This document shows positions 35,476 through 46,343 of a stretch of 51,388 bases of DNA, one piece after another (position 1 is the stretch's first letter; each line of letters starts with the position of its first letter). The stretch lies in assembly GCA_943704425.1 (NCBI GenBank), contig CALSCP010001674.1, forward strand, positions 126,639-178,026, written 5' to 3'. Position numbers and translations under genes: made by a program. The DNA is from Ministeria vibrans ATCC 50519 (Eukaryota; Opisthokonta; Filasterea). Below the pieces are notes generated by a model. It saw only the letters and a list, made by a program, of their open reading frames with translations. It was not told where the DNA came from and made no database searches.

Positions 35476-36036
35476 ANNNNNNNNNNNNNNNNNNNNNNNN
35501 NNNNNNNNNNNNNNNNNNNNNNNNNNNNNNNNNNNNNNNNNNNNNNNNNNNNNNCCCCCCCCCCGATGGAGTGTGTCCCACTCCGGGTTCAAATCGGGAC
35601 TTTGACCTGGGGGGTCGTATGAACCTGAGCAAGATGCCGAAGAGATCTGGACAGGTGCTACTGCTGCTGCGCTGCAAATGAGCCACCCATAGAGTATTGA
35701 CCCACAGATTACAGATAGGCTCTCGCAGCAAGCGTGCGATTGATTATTATTTTGATTTTCCCATTTTTTCCTTTGGATGACATGCATGACATTCGCTCAA
35801 TAATCAATTCGACTCGAACAAATTTAATCACACTTATTCAGCGGCCGTACCGTCAGTCCATCAAAGCCTTGGCACTTAACACAGTTAACAGTGAGGATCC
35901 AATCGGCAGTTCGACAGACACGCAGAAACTGAAACAAAGCAGAAACCACAATTCGTTCGGACGAAGTTCGGACGAGTTTCGCAAGTTGCTCTCCTTTCGC
36001 CATATCTACAGCGAAGAACGAAGCCAGCACTCAGAA
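35330..36036. other. Intergenic region with (ATT)n array, assembly gap and C run
   Basis: Past the armadillo-like stop, (TTA/ATT)n fills about 35385-35474 up to a gap of 78 N (35477-35554). Right of the gap a run of ten C is followed by GC-rich DNA that includes GGGTTCAAATCGGGA (35585-35599), resembling a tRNA B box, but no tRNA fold can be drawn. 35700-36036 is AT-rich and should contain the promoter of the next gene. Confidence 0.5.
35477..35554. other. Assembly gap (78 N)
   Basis: A run of N directly after an (ATT)n array and before a C homopolymer, so the sequence probably broke at the repeats. Confidence 0.98.
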
Positions 36037-36896
36037 ATGACCAAAGGTACTGTGCCAGCCCACTCACTACCGTTAGTTTTTGTTCTTTCGATTTTTTTTG
36101 ATACCAAAAAATGAGCCAAATTTCACAAAACATTTTTTTCGCGCAAAATCCTACAGTTCAAGCAAGGCGTCGTAGAGTTCTTTGACTTCTTTCTCTTGAT
36201 TTGAAGCATTCGTTCTGTTGATTTCTGTGTCTTCAGTATTGAGACGAGTTTATTTTTTTGTTTTGTAGAAGAAGAGGTGTCTCATCTTATGAGACGCACT
36301 GTGCGCGAAGACACGAAGGATCTTGACGAAGATGCCACGAACAAGTTCCTTGGGATCAGTCGCGTGTTTGCAGTCATTTGCTTTTTGTTTTTACTGAATA
36401 TGCCTCGGCCAATATATCGCGACGACATCCACAACTCGCACAAGCACCGTACCCCAGCACCCATTTTAACATGTTGCTTTAAACTAATACTTGCCGTGTA
36501 GAAATGGAGAAGGCGTCGGAAGGCTTGAGCGGGTGGAGCGGCGCCTCCGCAGCGGGATTTGCGGATAAAGTCGACTCTCTGTTGGAGAGTCTCTGCAACG
36601 GCACAATGGATCAGAAAATCGAGTCACTCAATGATTTGCAGGTGTTCCTGAGTACTCAAATCATGGGTGCCGATGCAACCGAGTTTAGTGGTGTGTTTGA
36701 GAAGCTGAAAACGGTTCTTGGGGGACATGTTGTTCAAGGTGACAGTGCGCATCTTATTGCGAGTCATGTTGTGCAAATTCTCAGCAAAGATCTTCCATCC
36801 TTGATGTTTGATTCCCCACCGAATCATCAAGTTCCTGCAGACACACACGAGATTATTCTCAATCTTGATTTGAGGGAGGAAGTGTTGCAATATTGA
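36037..36896 (+). CDS. Small helical hypothetical protein
   Basis: The proposed exons are 36037-36046 (ATGACCAAAG), 36269-36358 and 36502-36896, about 164 residues. The first junction has good signals (AAAG|GTACTG, TTTTGTAG). The second donor (A|GTCGCG) is weak but is the only one that keeps the last exon open. The last exon alone is a solid frame (from ATG 36504). It has LLESLCNGTMDQKIESLNDLQVF and a long amphipathic helical stretch, with no Cys pairs, membrane span or known motif. Its helical character echoes the upstream armadillo-like protein but I see no clear repeat. The family is unrecognised and the function unknown. Translation could begin at 36504 instead. Confidence 0.5.
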
Positions 36897-37143
36897 TTTG
36901 TGAGGCGAAAAAGAAAGTACAAATGTGACATGGCGACAATGCGTTCTCTATCCCGTAGACTTAGTAGACGTAATATACATATATAGACATTAGTCAATAG
37001 TCAATAGACGATTAAAAAGACCACCAAAGTGCGTGGGACTGCGTGCAGAATGAGTTGTCGACTGATGAGTGTGTCGACTTCAATACTCAAACTCCGATCA
37101 ATCTCAACTCACTCACATGTTGTAAAATTTCATTTTTGTTAGT

Positions 37144-38629
37144 ATGAGTTCAGACGAGATCGAAGACGACTGCCCCGTGTTGATTGAAGTCCCTGACGAT
37201 GGTGTCGAGGGTGCTGATGCATCGCGAATCCCGGTGACTATCATTACGGGCTTTCTTGGAGCGGGAAAGACAACCTTCCTCAACTACGGTCAGTTTTGCT
37301 CCCCTCGGCTCGCTCACACTCATTTGGTGCGTTTCTATAGTCTTGACTGAGCAGCATAACAAGCGCATTGCTGTGATTGTCAACGAATTCGGCGAAGGAA
37401 GTGCGGTTGAGCGATCGCTTGCAGGTACGAACCCACTGTGTTTGTGTTGCGTCGCGTCCCACGCACGCATGCTCACGCTGCTGACCTTGTCACAGTGGGC
37501 CAAGAGGGTGAACTGTACGAAGAATGGCTTGAGCTGCGCAATGGGTGTCTCTGTTGCAATGTCAAGGTGAGAGAGGAGAGACAATCCGGTGCAACGATTC
37601 TCAGAGCGGAGCACACTTTGATTTAGGATGTTGGCATTGCCGCCATTGAGAACCTCATGCAGCGACGCGGAAAGTTTGACTATATCATGCTGGAGACGAC
37701 GGGGCTCGCGGACCCGGTTCCAATTGCACGAATGTTCTGGTGAGCAGGGAAGAGCGAGTCGGGAGGAACACTCTGACACTTTGCACAGGCTGGACAAGGA
37801 GCTGGGCAGCGCACTCTATCTGGATGGTATTGTGACTCTTGTCGATGCCAAGTTTACGCTACAGCATCTCGAGAGAAGAGACAGCGAAGTGAACGAGTGC
37901 GAGCGACAAATTGCGCTTGCGGACCGAATCATTGTGAACAAGGCACGAGCACACACAATCCCACACACAGTCCCACACACACCCAAAACGAAAGCGCTTA
38001 ACTACTATGCTACTCTAGACTGATCTTGTGAGTGAAAGTGAACTGGCGACGCTACGGGCGCACATCCGCACCATCAACGGATCGGCATCGACGCTGGAGA
38101 CAACGCAATCGCGCGTGCCCATTGAGTTTGCGCTCGACATTCATGCGTTTGAGCGGGCCCATTTGGAGGCAGTAGAGCCGGGAGTGTTTGACGAAGGGCA
38201 TGTGGTGCGCTCGCATGTTGACCGGTCTGTGACCACAGTGACCTTTGAGGTGGGCGATGGGCCGTTGGATTTGGACCAAGTCGATTTGTGGTTGCAACAG
38301 GTGAGACGACACGCACCACACACATATACACAGATTGCTCACTCTTTGCTACGATTCAGTTGCTGTGGGAGGGAATGGAAGGTAGCAGTGAAGGCAGCCA
38401 GATGGAAGTGCTGCGTCTGAAAGGGGTGGTGGATGCGAAAGGGTGCGAACGGCGGGTGATCCTTCAGGCAGTGCATCAGCTGTTTGACAAGGTGGAAACG
38501 ACTTTGTGGTCCGACGACGATGAGGAGGACGGTGGTCTGCGACGCACTCGCGTGGTGGTCATTGGCCGCCATTTAGATCGAGCGCGATTAGTAGAGTCCT
38601 TCCATTCCTTTTGCTGTCAAAAAAAGTGA
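37144..38629 (+). CDS. ZNG1: ZNG1/CBWD-type CobW GTPase, zinc metallochaperone
   Basis: Seven exons (37144-37288, 37341-37424, 37496-37566, 37627-37739, 37789-37942, 38019-38300, 38360-38629) give 372 residues (human ZNG1A 395). An acidic N-terminus with CPVL at 10-13 mirrors the CPELVP motif by which ZNG1 binds METAP1. GFLGAGKTT (36-44) is Walker [14 protein letters not shown] is the switch region, GCLCC (93-97) is the metal-binding motif, LETTGLADP is Walker B, and NKTDLV gives guanine specificity. The CobW C-terminal domain follows ([26 protein letters not shown]). Family knowledge: GTP hydrolysis drives Zn transfer to methionine aminopeptidase 1. The intron at 37943-38018 has a GC donor (AAG|GCACGA), forced by the NK|TDLV join. 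Confidence 0.94.
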
Positions 38630-38683
38630 ACGATTTTCCAATAAAAAAAAACAAAAGAGAGAGAGAGAGAGAGACGATTGTAC

Positions 38684-39435
38684 TCAACGGATGGTTGGCA
38701 TAACAACGGAAGCGCCCAGGCCAGCGACGGCGTCTTCATGGCGCCACATGCTGGTGATGGTCTTGGTCTCGGTGTAGAAGTTGACACCTTGCTTGCCGTA
38801 GAAGTGGCAGTCACCCAGGAAGGAACCGCGCGAGCCCGTAAATGAGAACATGGGCAGAGGCACAGGAATCGGCACATTAATGCCTAATTAAAAAGAGGAT
38901 AGAGAGAGAGAGAGAGAAAGAGAAAGGAGGGAAAAAAGCAAAGTGATAGAGAGAGAGAAATTTTGTTTGAGTTGACGTGGAGGAGAATTGAAAAATGAGA
39001 GAAACGTACCAATCTGACCGCAATCAACTTCGTTCTGGAATTTACGGGCAATGGGTCCACTTTGCGTGAAAATGGCAGTGCCGTTTCCGTATGGGTTTGC
39101 GTTGATCATCTGGATAGCATCGTCGAGAGTCTCAGCCTCCAGAACACACATCACAGGGCCAAAGATCTGCCATTATAGTAAAGGAGGAGTTTAGTGACAA
39201 TAACTGACAGACAGTAAAGGAATGACACTCAATGAGTGACCGTGAATGAGGAGCGGTGAATGAGCGTGAAAAATGCGTGCGCGCATTGCGAACTGTATAC
39301 CTCATCCTTGTACGGGGTCTGGTCGGGAGTGCAGCGCACAATAGTCGCACCAATGAAGTTGCCCTTCTCGTAGCCAGGCACAACATGCTTGCGTCCGTCA
39401 AGAATGATCTCAGCGCCTTGAAGTGACAATGCAAT

Positions 39436-39527
<92 letters not shown>

Positions 39528-40774
39528 ACAACCAATAACAAAAATAAAAACAAAAACATAAGTATAGCAGTGTACCTTCCTTTTCGCCCTTGGCAAGAAT
39601 GTCATGGACTCTCTGGAGAGCCTTGGGCGAGATCATAGGGCAAATGTCCGTCTTGGGGTCTGAGCCAGGGCCGACCACGAGCGCCTGAGCACGCGAGACA
39701 ATCTCGGGGAGGAGCGAGCGAGCCTCACCGACAAGAACGCACGTCGAGAGGGCCATGCATCGCTGTCCTGCGGCGCCAAAGGCCGAGCCTACCAGAGCGT
39801 TAAGCGTGGCTTCGCGGTTGGCATCGGGGCACACAACACCGTGGTTCTTGGCACCCATGTTGGATTGGACCTGCGCAGTCAGTCAGTCAGTCAGTCAGTC
39901 GTGTGAGTCGGTGAGATTGAAAGGAAAGTTTAGTCAGTGTCTGCTTACGCGCTTGCCGTTGGCCGAGCCACGCGTGTAAATGTGAGTTCCAGCCTGGTCA
40001 CTACCAACAAAGGAGATGGCCTTGATGCGGGGCTCGTCACAGATAAAGTTGACCGAATCGACGGCGCCGTGGATGACGTTGAGGACGCCCTTGGGCACGC
40101 CCGCCTGCATGGCCAGCTCTGTCAGCATCATCGAGGCACCGGGATCGCGCTCCGACGGCTTCATCACGTAGGTGTTACCGCACGCCAGTGCCATCGGGAA
40201 CATCTAGAGAATAGCATCGTTAGTCGAGTCAAAGAGAGAGAGAAAAGGTGTTTACCCAGAGAGGAATCATGGCAGGAAAGTTAAACCTACGCACACACAC
40301 ACACAATGCGGATAAGTAGTGTGGTCAATAGAGCAAGTATACTTGGTTATGTCGTTGAGACGAACTTACGGAGTGATGCCGGCACAGACACCGATAGGCA
40401 CTTTGTACGAGTAGGTGTCGAGGTCGCGCGACAGGTTGCCAAGCGTCTCGCCTTGCAGCAGCGACGGAATGGAACAGGCGTGCTCGACGACCTGCAGACC
40501 ACGCAGCACATCGCCCTTGGCGTCCGCCAGCGTCTTGCCCTGCTCCAGCGTGATGTTTTCGGCGATGCGCGTCATATTCTGCTTGATCAAGTGCTGCAGC
40601 TCCAGCATGATCGCCTGGCGCGTCATCACCGACGTCTGGCTCCACGCGGGGAACGCCGACTGCGCGGAGGCCACTGCCGCGTCCATCTCGGCTGCCGTCG
40701 CCTCGGGCACCCGCGAAACAACCTCGTTGGTGGCCTTTTTCAAACACAGTCAGGTCAAAAACACGAAAGAAGTA

Positions 40775-40810
<36 letters not shown>

Positions 40811-41184
40811 TTGAAACAAACAAAAAAAAAAGTTGATTTCATGATCCAACTGCGTACCGGGTTGTGGACATCCAACCACTTGGTGGTCTTGCTCTCGACG
40901 AATTCGCCGTCGATGAAAAGCTTGGCAGTCTGCAAGAGAGGACAGTTTGTGTGAGACGGGTCAGGATGACTTCGCTTCCGCTCCCATGTGCCGCCGAGGA
41001 CGCCGCATCCATGGACATTCACTTACAGACACACTGCCGGCACGGACAGTCGTGTGGAGTGCCGCAGAGAGCGACGCAGGGCTTGCCTACGACGGTCGAG
41101 AAGGATCAGCACCAAAACGTCTTCCTCTGTACTATGTGAGCTTACCTTCACTGCGCGAGCAGCGCGAGTAGGTAGCGAGAACAT
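38684..41184 (-). CDS. ALDH6A1: Mitochondrial methylmalonate-semialdehyde dehydrogenase (acylating)
   Basis: Nine exons on the minus strand (41184-41146, 40929-40858, 40734-40370, 40286-40256, 40203-39949, 39870-39576, 39416-39301, 39166-39010, 38883-38684) give 509 residues (human 535). An Arg-rich N-terminus ([13 protein letters not shown]) fits mitochondrial import. Key segments are [88 protein letters not shown], the catalytic Cys in GQRCMALS (about 292), [41 protein letters not shown] and KTITSMW. These identify ALDH6 over other aldehyde dehydrogenases. It converts (methyl)malonate semialdehyde with CoA and NAD to propionyl- or acetyl-CoA in valine, pyrimidine and inositol breakdown. Two introns end in AAG. 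Introns contain (CAA)n (39438-39530) and a 32-base A run. Confidence 0.94.
39438..39530. repeat. (CAA)n microsatellite in dehydrogenase intron
   Basis: About 28 CAA triplets with one AAA interruption fill most of the intron 39575-39417 of the dehydrogenase gene. A separate run of about 32 A (40777-40808) lies in its intron 40857-40735. Confidence 0.9.
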
Positions 41185-41373
41185 TCTCGAGGGATGAAAG
41201 GTGATAAAAAAGAGAGGACGACCGACGAGTGGACGACTGAGAGTGACTGAACTGATAAACTGATGAACTGATGAACTCACCTGTCTCACTCTACAGTCCT
41301 CTTCATCTTTCTTTCTCTCCTCTCGACACCCTTTCGATTTGCTCCTTCTTCTTAATCGATCGGGTTCTACACC

Positions 41374-42447
41374 ATGCGCTGCATTGCGATCCTTGCGACA
41401 ATGTGTACGCTGGCGTTTCTGGTCCTTGCCGATGATGATGCGAACAGTAATGTTGGCGAGCTGTCCAGCACAGCCGAATTCATCAGCGATTTGCCTGCAC
41501 ACCAGCGACCAGCGCCTCCAAAGAAGCCCTTGACGGCTGGACAACGCGAGTATATTCGAGTGGTAACCAAGCAACGACTTTTTATCGCACCATCTTTTCT
41601 CGACTGCCACACACAACTCACACAACGACTGTGTGCTCCTTATGCGCTTAGGCCAAGTCCATCAAGCCCGTCCTGTACCCGATTCCCGTCGCGCCGTCCG
41701 TCGAGAGGGCGCGTGAGGCGCTGAAGGCGGGCCGAGTGCAGGCGCAGCTGGGCAAGTACTTTGGCGAGTGGGTGCGCAAGCCCAAGGTGCTCTCGGCGAT
41801 CCGCAATGCCATGCTGCAGGGCCGCGTTGTCATTATTGAGGACGCAATGAACCTTGAGTTTCTCAATCGAACGTGGGACGAGCTGCGCGAAGTCGAAGAT
41901 CACGAATACACCTTTGACAGTGGCGGCATCGCAGGCTACCAGTACGCCATCCACCAGCACTACATTCCCGGCGCAAGCACTCGCGAAGAAGGCCTCAAGT
42001 TCTGGTAATGACTACTAACGAATGTAATACCATCTACAACAACGCACATTGGGGTGTAGGACTCGAGCAATGCGCACAATGGTCAAGCTGTACGACAGCG
42101 AACCCATGAAACATCTCGTTTCATACCTCTCACACAGCGACGCATACGGTCCAATCTCAGCCGTAACGAACTCTCTTTGTTTCCATATTACACAAACACA
42201 AACCAAAACCAACCGATTTGCATTAGGGATTTTCACATATGCGCAAAGGAGATTACATCGGTCCACACAACGACCACTCACAGGATGGCGACTACTCTCG
42301 ACGGTACCCACAGACAACACATGGCTTCCATAACACCTACTCAAATAATTATGATAATAATAACAATGATAATAATGCTAATAATAGCAATAATAAGAAA
42401 ATAAAAAAAAACAATAGAGAAAATAATAATATTATATAATAATAATA

Positions 42448-42518
<71 letters not shown>

Positions 42519-43534
42519 ATTTACCATAATTTTATACGTGCACACTCATTTAATTCATACTGACACACATAAACATCAACATACACTCACACTCACACAC
42601 GCACACATCACTTGTAGAGTGACATGGGTGCTTCAGATGTCCAAGGAGTGGGATCCCAAGTGGGGCGGTGATTTTGTGTGGTGCCATCCCATGTACTTTC
42701 AATCCAGTGGCTTTAATCGCCTTGTGCTTTTCTCCGTGTCACAGAACTCGTGTCATTGGGTCTCTCCTGTTCATCCCAGTGTACTAATTATTATACTATA
42801 GAGTGTTTGTATGAATGCTCACTGACACACACACACACAATATATCTATAGGCACCGGATGATCGCTACCGACATGCCTTCAGCGGCTGGTGGACGAGCT
42901 CGGACGAAGACACGGTCAACGGTATCGCGGACATGCCCAATCCACAACAGATGCACCAGTTCCGGCCGGGCATGCGCGTCGACGGGGAAACCTGCCTTGC
43001 CGAGCACTCCGCCGATCCCACACACTGCCTTAGTCATGTCACGTCTGCCGGCCACAGTCGTGGTACCCCTTTGAGTTATCTTCAGGGCGATGAGCTCAAG
43101 CTATGATTATCAATAATACAAAGAAAAAAGAGGGGCTTTTTTCGGGCTTTTTCCTTAATCAAGGCAGCCTGGAAGGTGGCGAGTTCGTCATCACTGCCAA
43201 TGTCGGCGACACAAGTGGTGGCCGATCGGCTTTAAGATGAATATTCTCACAATTCAGTATTTACACTAATTGAAGACTGATGGATAAAAAAAAAACAAAG
43301 CGCAAAAAGTAAACAACAAGCGATTTCTCACACGTCCACTGCAGCTGCTGGCCTGCAGCCTGATTGGCCATTGACCACTGCCTACACCTTTCCTTACGCA
43401 TGCCAGCAGGGTGAACTGGGACGCGGTTAGTCTCTCGCGGATTCTACTGACGTCCTTCGTTTGTTTGTTTTGCGTCTGTCAACAAAGGAGCAGTATCCTA
43501 TCAATTAGCCTTCGAGACACTATACAGTCACTAG
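41374..43534 (+). CDS. Secretory-pathway 2-oxoglutarate/Fe(II) oxygenase (prolyl-hydroxylase-like)
   Basis: Nine exons are proposed: 41374-41562, 41652-42004, 42060-42162, 42227-42303, 42618-42780, 42852-43062, 43164-43217, 43345-43425, 43488-43534; about 425 residues. A signal peptide (CIAILATMCTLAFLVLA) leads to a domain with MRKGDYIGPHNDHSQDGDY (HxD iron ligands), WDPKWGGDFVWC, FNRLVLFSVSQNSCHWVSPV (distal His) and RHAFSGWW, the double-stranded beta-helix pattern of hydroxylases. Such enzymes hydroxylate proteins in the ER/Golgi; the substrate here is unknown. The last three exons are read from consistent phase-1 junctions (GSLEGGEFVITANVGDTS, LQPDWPLTTAYTFPYAC, GAVSYQLAFETLYSH). If exon 6 is not spliced at 43062, the protein ends at 43106 with 379 residues. 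The intron 42304-42617 holds an (ATT)n array. Confidence 0.8.
42430..42520. repeat. (ATT)n array in oxygenase intron
   Basis: About 80 bp of uninterrupted ATT triplets lie inside the intron 42304-42617, next to (AATAATR)n sequence. Confidence 0.9.
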
Positions 43535-43851
43535 AGTGTAGCAATGATTGGCTCTCTTGACTGCCTTCAAAATAAAAACCAAAATGGGGGCCAGAGAGTA
43601 ATGAGTATGAAAGTATTCTGCCTGTGTGAGTGTCGTGTGGTTCCATTCGATGCAGCGCTTAATAAGCGATTTCCTTAAAAATTAAGTTTGTTTACTCCTT
43701 TTCTTTCGTTTCCGTGTACTCCCCGAGACACACAGCAGACGGCCAGACAGACTCACTTAGTCGTAGGCACTTCGCACGGCGGTTCCGGAGCGTTGGTTTT
43801 GTTGGGAGTTTCGCTGAATTGCACACGCGTGTCGAATATCCGTGTCGCGCC
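43535..43851. other. Intergenic spacer, no feature seen
   Basis: These 317 bp lie between the oxygenase and CCCH genes. The final 138 bp are open in frame with the CCCH protein but lack an ATG. No repeat or RNA gene is recognised. Confidence 0.4.
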
Positions 43852-45698
43852 ATGCCACTGCAACCCGGAGACTATTGGCGCGGATCCCTCTGTGGCAAAT
43901 GCAACCGGCCCTCGCGCGAGTGCCGCTACGCCGAGCATGCCCCTGCGGCCATCCCTGACGCCACCGTCGTGTGCTGGACGGTGGGTGTTGAGAAAGGACG
44001 AAATAAATGGATTCTGCTGCCCTCTCGTCTGATACGCGACCAGCCCGTTCGTCTCGTCGGGCATTACAGTCTCTGTCATGATCTGCCACACTGCGACCGC
44101 GGCAACGACTGTTGGTTCGCGCATTCCGAAGTGGAGGAACGTTTTTTCAATGCGAAATTTCGCACGACAAAACCGAGCGGTAAGCAAAAACCCCTCGGCA
44201 TCTCCGACAAGCCCCCCCATGCTGATTCCTGTCTGTTCTTGTCGGCACAGGATCGGCCTTGAGCCGCTTTGATGGCGTAATCGTCACGCCATCGGGTTCG
44301 GTCGATTCCGGATTTGGAAGTTTCGGCGAAGCAAGCGAGAACACCACCAGCGCCTCCCCTGCCCACTCCGCCGCCGCCCTATACGACCCACGGCGTTCCG
44401 TTTACTACGAAGCATTGGCCCAGCAGCGCCACTCGGCTCCAGCCCAGTCCAATGTGCCACAATCGAGCCCAAGATTAAGATTCGCCGTGTCGAATATCAA
44501 CTCACGCTCGTCACCGGCTTTCAGCGGCCACATTCCTCCCGATTTGTTAGACGAAGCAGCTGCAGCAACAGCAACAGCGCTTTCGCATAGCCAGGGCGCA
44601 CGGCGGGCAAACTGCAACAGCTCTCCGTCACTCCTTCTGCCGCACCAACTGCAGCTGCAGCACGCGCACGCCCGCGGCTCCGCCACTCCTCGACAGCATT
44701 CTGGACAATTCCACTCGCACCAGCATCATCAACAGCAGCAGCAGCAGCAGCAGCAACAACAACAGCAACAACAACAACAACAACCGTTCGCGTCATCGTC
44801 CCAGGAGCCGCACTCCATCAAGAACCGCGTCGCTTTCGCGATCGCTGCGTCTCCGTCGCGCTCCCTCACCCTACTCGAACTCGAAGCACTTCTCCCCTCA
44901 GGCACCTCGGCCGAACTCTTTATTGTACAGCACACCGCCACGTTTGGGCTGGACACACATGGCAAGGTGTTTCTTCGCAGACACTCTGACCCATCTCCAT
45001 CACACTCTTCTCTTCCGCCTGCCTCCTCCTCCTCTTCCCCGACTACACGCCACTCCATGCGCGCGTCCACGTCTTCAGCATCGGCACTTACCTCCGTCTC
45101 GGCCGCACTTCTTGCCACCGCTGTTCCCTCAGTGTCCCCCCCACCGCCCTCTGACCCTGCGAGCACCGCAGTCAGAGGCAACTCGGTGATTATCGTCGAC
45201 TCCTTTCCACTCATGGAGCGCCTCTACAACGAGCTGTTTAACGTGCGTCGCATTGCCCTGGATCACATCGAGACACACAACCTGGTCCTCGTATCCTGGC
45301 CCAACCGCTGCTACGCGATCGACATGCACGCTCTGCCTGAGGCTCACAATCGCCTGCAGCACTGCGTCGTTGTGGGCCGTCGCGTCGTTGTTCCCACCTT
45401 CCATGTCGCCTTTAACCTGTCCATTCTACGCGCCTACGCGCTCACCCACGCCGCCAAGCTTCTCAACGAACACCATTTCACACTCATTCCGTCGGGGCAG
45501 GCCCCATCTCTCACGGACCGCGTGCCCTCGTCCGACTCCCGCTGGCTCACGCGCCCTTTTCCCTCCGATCTCTCCCTTCAGATTTGCACCCACATGTCTT
45601 CCCTTCTCGACCTCCACGATCGTGCCCGTGAGTTCTTTGACGACCTTGTCTGTCGTCAGCAACTCATGGACCCCGACGAGGCCCCCACCGTCTGGTGA
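43852..45698 (+). CDS. CCCH zinc-finger, poly-Gln protein with exonuclease-like C-terminal domain
   Basis: Two exons (43852-44179 and 44251-45698) give 591 residues. The N-terminal domain has CGKC...CRYAEH and a CCCH finger CHDLPHCDRGNDCWFAH (C-x5-C-x5-C-x3-H), suggesting RNA binding. A Ser/Pro-rich linker holds about 18 Gln (codons near 44727-44783). Then comes a roughly 60-residue globular segment, IKNRVAFAIAASPSRSLTLLELEALLP...HGKVFLRR, resembling a winged-helix/LOTUS-like fold. The last 170 residues (VDSFPLMERLYNELFNVRRIALDHIETH, then WPNRCYAIDMHAL and AAKLLNEHHFTLIP) are reminiscent of a 3'-5' exonuclease fold of the EXD1/Egalitarian type. It keeps a possible D-x-x-E (DHIE) but I cannot assign the remaining acidic residues. 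It is probably an RNA-binding regulator; the exonuclease link is tentative. Exon 2 is strongly GC-rich. Confidence 0.65.
44727..44784 (+). repeat. CAG/CAA repeat encoding poly-Gln
   Basis: About 18 consecutive Gln codons, with mixed CAG and CAA, lie inside the CCCH protein after a His-rich stretch (HQHHQ). Confidence 0.9.
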
Positions 45699-45830
45699 TA
45701 GCAGTTATATTTCTCCGCAGGAGCTCTGCAAAAAGACTCTCTTAGATATCTCTCTAATACCTAATGATTATTCTTAAACATGCCATCTCTTGATTCATGT
45801 GACCAACTGAGCCGTGATGTGTGTTCTAGA

Positions 45831-45868
<38 letters not shown>

Positions 45869-46210
45869 GAATAAGAATAATAAGACGTATTAATAAATAA
45901 TTAATATTAATATTAATTAATTTTTAATAATAATTAATTAGAAGAAGAAGAGTACAACCCATTTATTAATGATACAGTCACCACGCGAAGACACAGCCAG
46001 ACCGTCTTGCAAACTCAACCGATACTCTAGAGGTAACATGGGAGAACAGTGGCAGGCCAGAGTGCTAAAAAAGAAAAAAAAAAGTCGAAAAATATAAAAA
46101 TATAGTCAATTTCAAAAGTCAAAACAATAAAATATAGAATACAGATCCACAAACACTCGAATGACTCGATTAATAGGAATACCCAAGAAATGAAGTAAAT
46201 TTGAAGTTTC

Positions 46211-46258
<48 letters not shown>

Positions 46259-46343
46259 GACGATTAATAAATGTTTTAGTTGAGCGCCAAGTTTGAAACG
46301 AGAATGATTATTATTTTTTTATTATTTTTATTGAACAATCGCA
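45699..46343. other. AT-rich intergenic region with (AAT)n arrays and a dispersed repeat fragment
   Basis: These 645 bp include (AAT)n at about 45832-45870, TAATTAAT-rich DNA to 45940, a motif (45956-45982) that matches one at 29944-29967, and (ATT)n at about 46211-46258. The rest is AT-rich. No gene is seen. Confidence 0.55.

Noticed and set aside
35580-35640. tRNA-like B box (GGGTTCAAATCGGGA)
   Set aside because: The arms around it do not pair as a T-stem, no A box or acceptor stem is visible, and the upstream side is an assembly gap.
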